Origin: Prunus persica
Taxonomy: Eukaryota > Streptophyta > Magnoliopsida > Rosales > Rosaceae
DNA: 64,000 nt
Assembly: GCF_000346465.2 (NCBI RefSeq)
Contig: NC_034012.1
Location: 7,927,918-7,991,917, forward strand
Reading direction: 5' to 3'
The notes beneath the pieces were generated by a model. It was given only the letters and a program-made list of their open reading frames with translations. It did no database searches and had not been told where the DNA came from. A program made the translations under genes and the position numbers. Every line of letters begins with the position of its first letter. The stretch's first letter is position 1. Of the stretch, positions 22,383 through 31,343 are shown piece after piece.

Positions 22383-24954
22383 TGTAAAGACCCAAACCTA
22401 AAATTCACATGTAATTAGTAATTTATTATGCGGAAAGATAATTTTGCCCTTTGACTCACTTATGAACTCAATGTTAACTTTTTGACCGAAAAGGAATTTG
22501 ACAATTCCACATACACCGTTGCGTAGAGCACGACGACACGAGTTCATAGACACGAAGTAAGCTCGAATCGGAGTTGTAACGAAGAAAATACGATTAAAAT
22601 ATCACGAGGGGCAAAATGGTAATTAGAAAATCAGATTTTATAAAACCTGTTTCTCTCTCTTCAGTTCTCTCTCCTCTCTCTCTCTCCTCCCTCCCGTCGC
22701 GCCAGCCACCCTCCTCCCTTCCAATTGAGACAGCGGCCACCACAGGGCACGCCAATCTCCGGCGTTGGTACCAATAGCTCCGCCACGCCCTCGCCGTCAA
22801 GACCTGATCGTTCTCCGCCCACGAGCTGACCGGAGTTGGCCGGAAAAAGGAGAAAACCGCCAGTTTTTGGGCTAAACTTCCAACCCTTCGTTCTCCCTCA
22901 ATTCTCAACCAAATCTTTCGAGTAAGGTATGGATTCTCATCTATTTTTCGTGCTCTAGCTGATGGTTGGATAGGTTTTTATCAATTTTAGCCGTAGATTG
23001 CCCAGTTTGTAAATTGAAGTTTCAGCCGATTTTCGGCCTCTGTTTTCGGCCACTTCCAGTCACTTTTTCGGGTAGGTCCAAGAACAAAAGTGACTCCAAA
23101 TGGGGTGTTTTACCTAGGATAGGAGTTTGGAGTCCTGGTTCCGAGATTTTTCGGCCACCCGAAATCGCTTAAGACACCCGAATCTGCCCGCGCGTGCTGG
23201 GGCGCATGGGCGAGGGTGGTGAAGTCATGTTGTACAGTTTTGTGACCCTCGTGTCGTCACGAGCACGTAGGATTTCGCGGATCTCGATTCGGAGTTCGTT
23301 TGAGCCCCGAACGGATTTTTCATATCGCGCGATCCTTGGGTGCAGTGTCGTCAAATCGGTGGATCACACTGAATTTTGGATATGTCGGTCTACATGATTT
23401 CAGGATTGTGTAGGATTCGACGGATTGCGAATCGGAGTCCCGGATACTCCGAAATCGCGAACCCTAGGGCTAAGGTTTAGAAATTATGCGATTACAGGAT
23501 TGTGATCAATCCGACCGTCCGATTGACACCAATACCCTCGGGACATGTGTCCTAAATATATTGGACCTTTTAGCGGCATCCGGATCATATTATACCCGTG
23601 GGGTTCCGGATTGACTTTTTGGACTTTAGCGCTTTTTGAGTCCCAAGATATCGCTAAACTATCCCACGTGGAAGGAGAGCTGTTATGGGCATAGGGATCA
23701 CTTCAAATTGACGCACGTACTTTTAGGAGCCGGGGGTAGGGTTTTTAATTTAATACTATATTGTATTAATAGAATATTATGGTCATTGAATCAGGCACCC
23801 GGGCACCAGTTGACCCGCAGGAGGGACCTTCAAGAGGTCCAGCGAACTCGGACTATCCGTGAGTGGACTCTTTGTTTTTATAAATAAATTTAATCAGTTC
23901 AGTTTCAGTTAAGTAGTTCAGTTTCAGTTATAAGCTGTTTTATGCTGTTAAATATTTTATGTTACATGCTGCCGAGTGAAGTTTCCTTTTAAGAATATAG
24001 GAAAAGATATTCTCGTTAATTATCAGATAAATGGCAGCAGAATTTTAAAGGTTACAGAAAGTTAATTATTCATAAGATTTTCTTCAGAAACTTTATATTT
24101 TCTTAAACCACCTTGTACCCAGTTATTACATGTTGCCTTCAGATTATATTTGTTGCCTTCGGTTTAGTCAGCATGCTTGACAGTTGCCCCACGAGTTCCT
24201 TGGTACTCGAACTCGTGTGGAGCGAGTAATGCGGATAAAGACGGACTACGGTTCCCTGAATCCTGCGAGTTGCGGCTCAGACTGACCTCTTGTCACTGAG
24301 ACCTGCGAGTATGCGCCACCCATGGTGATGCAAGGAATTGACGGATATAAGGAATTGACGGAAATAGGGTACACCTCGGTGATAGTTTTAAAGTGTTTTC
24401 AAATGTATAGTTATATACATGCATTGATTTTAGAAATAAAGAAAATAAGCTAGTTTGTATAACTGTTTTTACAGTGGGGTTAGTATGTTCATATAGTATT
24501 TTCTAAACTTTGTTTTTGGGTCCACTCACCCTTCTTGTTGTTTTGCGCCCCCAAGCAGTAGACGTGCACAGGAATCCACCACCGGGCCACTTCCCATCTT
24601 CCGCGCCTTTCTTTGATGTAGGATTTGTATTTTGTACAAAGATTCACTCTTTTGTAAATTTTTAGTAGTCGCTCTGATGTTTTGCCCTAGACTGAGATTT
24701 GAACTGTTGGAATATATATATGTATGCTGGCAGTTGGTTGTACATATATACTTGTTTTGACAGGTGTAAGATTTTGGTATTGAGCCAGATACAAGGGAAA
24801 CTCTGCCGGTTTTTCGGTAGAAGTCAACCTTATTATTTTTAGCATGTTTGTATAGAAGGGCAAATAGATCATTTGTGCCCGACATTCGCCAGGTGTCGGA
24901 CACGCACAGGGTCTGGCTCGGATTCCAAAGTGGAATTTGGATCGGGTCCTGTCA
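22383..24954 (+). repeat. 3' LTR of the gypsy element (2572 bp)
   Basis: A near-identical copy of 16051-18621, TG...CA. The low divergence indicates recent insertion. Confidence 0.95.
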
Positions 24955-25159
24955 ACTTGGTATCAGAGCATTAGGTTTAATTTCCTGTAGACTTCGCACT
25001 ATGTGCATCCTTGTTTTCCTGAACATCTGTTTTTGTGACAGTAAAGATGGGCCCTAAACGTGGTGGTGTCCGTAGAGGGACTAGACAGTCGTCCCGACAG
25101 AGGGGACAAGATCCCCAGCTCGGGCAGGAGGAAGTTCCTGTTCCTGCACCGGTACCTGA
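24955..25159 (+). mobile_element. Duplicated internal start of the gypsy element, truncated
   Basis: This repeats 18622-18826: the primer binding site (TGGTATCAGAGC), leader, and first codons of gag from the ATG at about 25047. It ends abruptly after GGTACCTGA at 25159, where unrelated DNA begins. It is a remnant of a second element copy sharing the middle LTR. Confidence 0.9.
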
Positions 25160-25563
25160 GTTAAGATGTGGTTTAAGTCCTCAATTGGTTTAGAAATATT
25201 TTGCATATAGCAAACTCTTACAATGGAAACTAAAGTCTTGTAACTCGATGGGAATAAATTTTTTCCTTCTTTCTTTGGAATTGGATGGATAGGTGAGGCA
25301 TGGATATATGGCCTAAGGGTTGTACAAGGAAAATGAAAAGGAAAGAAGTTAGAGTTTTCCGATGGATCATGTGAAAAGTACAACTATTTCAAGCGCTATA
25401 GCTAGTTTCTTCAATACGCACGGCACTTGTTTATAGGGTGAGAGAATCTGTTTAAAGGAAAAAAAATATGCGTTTTGATTCACCACTCTATAGCCTGTAA
25501 TGCCTCTATCCTTGTTATAGAGGGTGAGAGAATCAAACATTCATGTGCTGATATGTATTTGGA
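25160..25563. other. Intergenic
   Basis: Non-coding. The only pattern seen is a short repeated word GGTGAGAGAATC at about 25438 and 25526. No gene is supported. Confidence 0.5.
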
Positions 25564-25571
25564 CTAGCTCT

Positions 25572-26647
25572 AGCGATGGCAATTTTTCCCGCGGGTAATG
25601 GTTTTCGTGGGGATGCGACTCTAATGGGTTAGGTATGAAGGATAAAATATGGGTATGAGGACGGGTACGGAGAATTTTTTGGGTATGGTGTTCGGAGAGG
25701 GGTGGTATGGTATTTGAATCCCCGACCCGATATATATATATACAGTCCTTTTCTATTGAGGGACTTTAGGGTCCCCTACAAATATTTTTTGAACGATACA
25801 AACCAGCTTTTTTAAGTCTACATTCATAGATCATTCTTGCAAAAAATTAGACAAATTGGAGACCGTTTCGATATCCAATTGTGTCCTACAAAATCAATGA
25901 ACATGATGCTTGAAGAAAGTACTAAAATTTCAATAATTCAATGGAGTGGTCAAATGATATCGGATTCAAGTGGTTTTTTGTAGAGATGAACTTTGAATTA
26001 GTATCTACAAAATGGACATTTGGATTAGTGAAATACAATACGGAGTGGGCCCTACAAGGGTGTCCCTCAAATATATTTGAGGGATCCCTCAAATAAGCAT
26101 ATTTGAGGGATCCCTCAACTAAAGCTTCCTATATATATATATATATAGGATCCCTAGCCTCTACATTTAGCATTCACGCATTTATACGCATTTAAAAGAA
26201 TCTTAACCATTTTATTAATCTAATGGAGATTAAGTATTACACCTCATAGTAGTTATATGTTATTAAAGTGATTGTGCCGACTAAGTTTTACATTTCGTAT
26301 TATTATATTATATATTTATGTCATTTATACGAATCTTAAGCCATACGAAATATATATTTAGTTAACTTCCAGTCAATATGTAAACATTCTTATATTGTCT
26401 TATACGTCTATATTATATATATTTATTATCTTACCCTAGTCTTATTTTTTTCTTTCAACAAAGTAGTTTTATATTGGTTTTTTCTTTCGTAATGGGGCAG
26501 GTCGGGGAACTCATACCCCAACGAAGGTGGGGATGGGGAATCTCCAATATGGATATTGAGGCTATGAAGGCGGGGATGGGGGAAAAAACTTAACGGGAAC
26601 GGGGATGAGAATGGCATACTCACCCCCGATTTGACCCATTGTCAGCT
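25572..26647. mobile_element. Probable non-autonomous hAT element with nested repeats
   Basis: The left end AGCGATGGCAAT and the right end (opposite strand AGCTGACAAT) are short imperfect inverted repeats followed by G-rich words on both sides (CCCGCGGGTAATGG; GGGTCAAATCGGGGG). Flanking 8-mers CTAGCTCT and CTCCCTCT agree at 6 of 8 positions, compatible with a decayed hAT target duplication. A palindrome-rich block and TA repeats lie inside, perhaps a second nested MITE at about 25730-26130. No transposase was seen. Confidence 0.5.
26055..26125. repeat. Palindromic block
   Basis: CCCTCAAATATATTTGAGGG (26064-26083) is a perfect 20-bp palindrome. It is followed at once by a second hairpin-capable repeat built on TCCCTCAAATA and TATTTGAGGGA with a 4-base loop. 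TA microsatellites flank the block at about 25730 and 26130-26147. It is probably the end of a nested MITE. Confidence 0.7.
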
Positions 26648-26734
26648 CTCCCTCTTATATGCTTAATTGTATACTTAAATTCCCCTTTTCTTTTTCATTG
26701 TTGTGGAATATTTTGGGTACCCCATTTTTTCGCT

Positions 26735-26742
26735 TATTTATA
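26735..26742 (+). promoter_or_regulatory. TATA box of the thaumatin-like gene
   Basis: TATTTATA about 80 bp upstream of the ATG at 26821, a normal spacing for a plant promoter. Confidence 0.55.
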
Positions 26743-26820
26743 CCAACCATGTATGCCTTGAATTGAATCCCTCATCACTTCATTAATTTATCAGACAGAA
26801 AAGCAAACAGAGCACTCAAC

Positions 26821-27718
26821 ATGATGAGATTTCAAGCGTTTATCGGCATTTTACTGGTCTTCCTCTCAGGCAAGTTATTTATGTATATAATGTCATTTTC
26901 ATTCACTAATACGATAAAGTCTTACTCCCAAATGATGTGACTTACTCTCGACCTTATTTATTTCCTGAACACATTTGGCGAATAAATTCAGAAAGTCTAG
27001 CATTGTTATTGATCTTATTTGTGTGCCATGGCGTATAGGGGCTCACTCGGCTACATTCACATTCACAAACAAATGTCCTTACATAGTTTGGCCAGGAACC
27101 CTAACTGGAGGCGGTGGCTCACAATTATCTTCCACCGGATTCGAGTTAGCATCTGGTGCTTCGACATCTTTAAATGTCCAAGCTCCATGGTCCGGCCGCT
27201 TTTGGGGCCGCACCCAGTGCTCCACAGACTCCTCAGGAAAGTTTAGTTGCACCACGGGCGATTGTGGCTCTGGCAAGACTGCGTGCAACGGTGCTGGTGC
27301 AATTCCACCAGCATTACTGGTGGAATTGACCTTAGCAACCAATGGAGGACAAGATTTCTATGATGTAAGCCTTGTTGATGGCTTCAACTTGCCCATTATG
27401 CTAGCCCCCCAAGGGGGATATGGGGACTGCAACTCCACAAGTTGTGCAAGCAATGTCAATACTGTTTGTCCTCCTAAGTTGTCAGTGAAAGGATCAGATG
27501 GGAGTGTGATTGGCTGCAAAAGTGCATGCATGGCTTTAAATCAGCCCCAATATTGTTGCACTGGTGCTTATGGCTCCCCAGATACATGCCCTCCTACTAA
27601 CTATTCAAAGATCTTCAAGAACCAGTGTCCTCAGGCTTATAGTTATGCTTATGATGACAAATCTAGCACTTTCACATGCTTTGGTGGCCCTAATTATGCA
27701 ATTACTTTCTGCCCTTGA
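26821..27718 (+). CDS. Thaumatin-like protein (PR-5), two exons, 242 aa
   Basis: Exon 1 is 26821-26869 and exon 2 is 27039-27718, joined in frame. The product has an N-terminal signal peptide (hydrophobic [14 protein letters not shown]) and a mature thaumatin domain beginning [16 protein letters not shown]. Sixteen cysteines are present, as expected for eight disulfides. The acidic-cleft residues are conserved: Arg in FWGRTQC, Glu in LVELTLA, and Asp in GGQDFYD and VDGFN. PR-5 proteins are secreted and many have antifungal or beta-glucan-binding activity. The sequence strongly resembles fruit TLPs of Rosaceae (apple Mal d 2 / cherry Pru av 2 type), which are known allergens. The intron donor is GC. 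No damage was seen. Confidence 0.93.
26870..27038 (+). other. GC-AG intron of the thaumatin-like gene
   Basis: The donor is CTCAG|GCAAGT, the textbook GC-type donor, and the acceptor is TATAG. The nearby GT (GCAA|GTTATT) would shift the frame, whereas the GC donor gives the expected LSGAHS signal-peptide junction. Confidence 0.8.
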
Positions 27719-27929
27719 TAAGGGCTTTTACATGTATTTAAGGATAGAATAATATTTTGTCATGACTCATATATAAAATAATCGCATGATATATGTATGA
27801 TTGATATGTCTTAACGCTATTAATTTTTAATCTTACTTATTGTCAATTTTAATTACATTCATTTTTTATAAACGGGAGAGGCAGGGGGATTTGAATGCTT
27901 CGCAAAGCAATAAAAATAAAAGAAAGAGT

Positions 27930-28201
27930 ACATAAACCTGCTGAAAAATTATGACATAGACAAGTATGTGTGCACAAGTTGGTGTCGATTTCCATTTTAT
28001 GAGGCCGATTTTGGATGGGGAAAGATATCATGGGTGAGTTTCGTTCCTGTTCCAGTTGACAATATAACTAATTTGATGGACAAAAGAGATGGCAATGGAA
28101 TAGAAGCTTGGGTGAATCTGAGCCAAAAAAAGATGGCCTCATTTGAAAGCAACGAGGAGCTGCTTGCATATGCTTCTCTGAATCCTAAGGTCACCTACTG
28201 A
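27930..28201 (+). pseudogene. BAHD acyltransferase 3' fragment
   Basis: About 90 codons in frame, corresponding to the last fifth of a BAHD protein: [17 protein letters not shown], then [17 protein letters not shown], ending ASLNPKVTY and a stop. There is no N-terminal or HxxxD part upstream. It is followed by 3' flank sequence shared with the copies at 35400-35520 (inverted) and 50083-50310, showing that the duplicated unit extended beyond the coding part. Confidence 0.85.
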
Positions 28202-29050
28202 GTACTGATAACAGAGCTAGCCATTAGTGCTGTTCTCTGCCCTGGACTTCAATTTGTTTTATCAATAAAATGGTAGGCTAGCTTATTTTCTAGCTCAATA
28301 AAACAGTTGTACTGTTGGAAACGTCGAATAAAGTAAATGTCAGAGTTGACCGAGTTTGAATGATTAGTTATGTTTAGCATTAATGGAATGTATTGTGAGA
28401 TCTATGATTGTACCAAAGTTCAAATTTCTACTCTACAATCTAATGTAGCCCCATTTTAGGTGTTCCCAATTCCTACAAGCGTGGATGCGGTTTGAGCACT
28501 TGTTAGTAACTAATATGAATGGTAAACAGTAATGCGATGGACACCAAATTTAAATCTAAAAATGATGTGTCCACTGATCTCACACCACCACTATCGTATA
28601 ACACCACCCGACCACCGCCATGCCGCACCACCATGGCTGAAAATATTCCCGCTGAATGCTCCACTATTGAGAACGAGTCGTAGTTTCATGTGCTTTTGGC
28701 ATGATTCATGCCTTTATTTTTTGACTCATCAAGAAACAACACCCTCTGGTTTTCTCTGAAACCCATACCACAATGACATGAATCATACCAAAAGGACATG
28801 AAACTATGAATCATTCAGAAAAAAAAAAAACAAAATAATGATATTAAAAATGTGAGATTGATGGTGATGTTCAAATCGTTGGTTCCAATATGTCGATCTT
28901 GAACACCGAGAAGAACTTCTTGTTTTGATCGCTTCGAATTTACAATCAATAGTTTGAGAAGAATGAAGGATTGGAAATCTTAGAATTAGGGAGATTAAGT
29001 CGTTGGAGAGATGGACTATTATAATAGTTTATATTGTAATATTAAATTTC
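28202..29050 (+). other. BAHD 3' flank and duplicated non-coding DNA
   Basis: 28202-28320 matches the 3' flanks of other BAHD copies (CAATAAAATGGTAGGCTAGC; ACAGTTGTACTGTTGGAAAC). 28532-28800 is related to 34305-34545 (shared GGCTGAAAATATTCCCGCTG and CAAGAAACAACAC). No gene is present. The region shows the extent of the local duplication. Confidence 0.6.
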
Positions 29051-29369
29051 CAACATGATGGAGCTGAATTTGTGAGAGCCCGAGTCACCTTATTGGAGAT
29101 TTTGGAGCACCCAGATGCCGAGGTTTTAAGACGATTCCTTGCTATTGAACCCGAGTCCAGAGAATCTTCCACAGGCACATTGCTTTGTGTTCAAATCAAC
29201 TTGTTTGAGTGTGGTGGAATGCAAATTGGGTTTAGTATTTCTCATAAGTTTGCTGATACCTCAACACTTAGCACATTCATCAATTGTTGGAGTGCAACAG
29301 CCCATGATGAGTCAAATAAGTTAATGTTTCCCAAATTTGGAGCGGCGTCTCTACTTTCACCACTAAATT

Positions 29370-29972
29370 TGTCACATCCCAAATCAGTTCGGCCGTAGCA
29401 CGATATTGTTTGCTTTGGGCCACCTGCCCTCACGGTTTTGTTTCCGGGAACTCACGAGCAACTTCCAGTGGGTCATCCATCCTGAGATTGCTCTAGCCCA
29501 AACTCGCTTAACTACGGAGTTCCCATGACTCCGAAGCCAGTGAGCTCCCAAAAGGCCTTGTGCCAGATGGAGGTGGGCATGTACATATAAGGCATATCAC
29601 TCCCTCTCCGTTGGTCGATGTGGGATGTTAGAATCCACCCCCCTTTAGGGACCAGACATCCTCGTCGGCACATTTGCACCACATGGCATAGTGGCTCTGA
29701 TACCATTATGTCACATTCCGGATCGGCTCTGCCGTAGCACGATACTGTCAGCTTTGGGCCACCTGCCCTTACGGTTTTGTTTCTGGGAATTCACGAGCAA
29801 CTTCTCAGTGGGTCAACCATCCTAGGATTGCTCTAGCCCAAACTCGTTTAACTTTGGAGTTCCCATGACTCCGAAGCCAGTTAGCTCCCAAAAGGCCTCG
29901 TGCTAGATAGAGGTGAGCATGTATATATAAGACACATTACCCCCTCTCTGTTGGTCGATGTAAGATGTTACA
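29370..29972 (-). mobile_element. Cassandra TRIM retrotransposon (first copy)
   Basis: LTRs are 29370-29632 and 29709-29972 around a ~76-bp internal region that holds only a primer site (reverse complement GGCTCTGATACCA at 29693-29705) and a polypurine tract (about 29633-29648). Identical target duplications AAATT sit at 29365-29369 and 29973-29977. Each LTR contains 5S rRNA-derived sequence, for example the reverse complements of AGTTAAGCGAG and GGATGGGTGAC-like words, which marks Cassandra. There is no coding capacity. Confidence 0.92.
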
Positions 29973-30439
29973 AAATTTGTCTAACTCAGAGGCGCCACTG
30001 CCATTCCAACCCGAGAGGAAGACGTTAAAGAAAAATGCATGACAAGGAGGTTTGTGTTTGATGCCTCAAAAATTGCTGCTCTCCAGTCAAAAGTAGCCAG
30101 CTCAGTTGTGCCCAAACGAACAAAAGTATAAGCAGTTTCAGCACTCATTTGGAAATGCTAAATTGAAGCATCATCCAGATCATCATCAAACATGTTGGGG
30201 ACAGTCTAATAAGGCCATCCATTTTCTCTCACCCCATGAACCTGCGTAAAAATGCATTGCCGCCTTGCTAAAAAATTTGGTTGGGAATCTAGTGGATTTT
30301 TCAGTACTAGTGTGATAGATTTGAAAGACTTGGTTACAAAAATCAAGGGAGAGCTTGAAGAAATAAAAGAGCGTTGTGCTACAGATGTAGTATTCGATTC
30401 TAACAAACAATGGAAAAAAATGAACGAGTACATGAACAT

Positions 30440-31055
30440 TGTAAGATCCCACATCAACCAACGGAGAGAGGGTGATGTGCCTTATATGTGCACACCCGCA
30501 TTCATCTAGCACGAGGCCTTTTGGGAGCTCACTAGCTTCGGAGTCGTAGGAACTCCGAAGTTAAGCGAGTTGGGAGCTAGAGCAATCCCAGGATGGGTGA
30601 CCCACTGGGAAGTTGCTCGTGAGCTCCCAGAAACAAAACCGTGAGGGCCAGAGAGGGGGGCCCAAAGCGGACAATATCGTGCTACGGCGGAGTTGATCCC
30701 GGGATGTGACAATTTGGTATCAGAGCCACTCTGCCGTGTGGTGCGAGTGTGCCGACGAGGACGTCGGGCCCTTAAGGGGGTGGATTGTAAGATCCCACAT
30801 CAACCAACGGAGAGAGGGTGATGTGCCTTATATGTGCACACCCGCATCCATCTAGCACGAGGCCTTTTGGGAGCTCACTGGCTTCGGAGTCGTAGGAACT
30901 CTGAAGTTAAGCGAGTTGGGGGCTAGAGCAATCCCAGGATGGGTGACCCCTGGGAAGTTGCTCGTGAGCTCCCAGAAACAAAACCGTGCGGGCAGAGAGG
31001 GGGGCCCAAAGTGGACAATATCGTGCTACGACGGAGCCGATCCCGGGGTGTGACA
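30440..31055 (+). mobile_element. Cassandra TRIM retrotransposon (second copy)
   Basis: LTR 30440-30711 and LTR 30786-31055, both TGTAAGATCCC...TGTGACA. Primer site TGGTATCAGAGCC at 30715-30727 and polypurine tract at about 30770-30785. Perfect 5-bp duplications AACAT lie at 30435-30439 and 31056-31060. The total is 616 bp with no coding sequence. It sits in the same BAHD pseudogene as the first copy but in the opposite orientation. Confidence 0.95.
30522..30630 (+). repeat. 5S rRNA-derived segment in Cassandra LTR
   Basis: Contains AACTCCGAAGTTAAGCG (A-box region of 5S) and AGGATGGGTGACCCACTGGG (C-box region) with spacing like a 5S gene. The second LTR repeats it at about 30869-30975. In Cassandra these act as Pol III promoter elements. 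This is not a ribosomal 5S gene: the ends are altered and it lies inside an LTR. Confidence 0.9.
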
Positions 31056-31343
31056 AACATGGTGAAAATGGATGACATAGACAAGTATGTTTGCTCAAGT
31101 TGGTGTCGATTTCCATTTTATGAAGCCGATTTCGGATGGGGGAAGCCATCATGGGTGAGCTTCATTCCTGTTGAAGCTAACAATGTAATTGTTTTGATGA
31201 CAAAAGAGATGGCAATGGAATAGAAGCATGGGTGAATCTGAGCCAAGAAAACATGGCCTTATTTGAAAGAAATGAGGCGTGGCTTGCATATTGCTTCTCT
31301 CAATCCTAGGGCCACCTACTGAGTACTGCTAACGGAGTTAGTG

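Larger units (their letters stand above)
16051..25159 (+). mobile_element. Ty3/gypsy LTR retrotransposon (Tekay/Del-type) plus partial tandem copy
   Basis: The order is 5' LTR, primer binding site, gag remnant, pol, polypurine tract, 3' LTR, then a further 205 bp of internal sequence (primer site and gag start) that breaks off at 25159. The two LTRs differ at only a handful of positions by eye, so the locus is young. Internal sequence after the 3' LTR means the locus is not a simple insertion; a truncated tandem array or unequal recombination between LTRs is likely. The last bases before the left LTR (TCATAT) and the bases after 25159 do not form a target duplication. The clade call rests on the C-terminal chromodomain-like segment of pol and on pol sequence style. 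Confidence 0.93.
29051..31325 (+). pseudogene. BAHD acyltransferase pseudogene split by two Cassandra elements
   Basis: Coding pieces are 29051-29369, 29973-30439 and 31056-31325. The first has FECGGMQIGFSISHKFADTST (HxxxD kept). The second covers the middle region with stops and frameshifts (including IDLKDLVTKIKGELEEIKER). The third has [21 protein letters not shown] and then a frameshift before the C-terminus. The N-terminal ~100 codons are absent. The coding sequence resumes exactly after each insertion plus its 5-bp duplication. It is closest to the intact gene at 35522-36874. Confidence 0.9.

Noticed and set aside
30522..30630. A functional 5S rRNA gene
   Set aside because: The sequence is embedded in both LTRs of a TRIM element, lacks intact 5S ends, and is explained fully by Cassandra.
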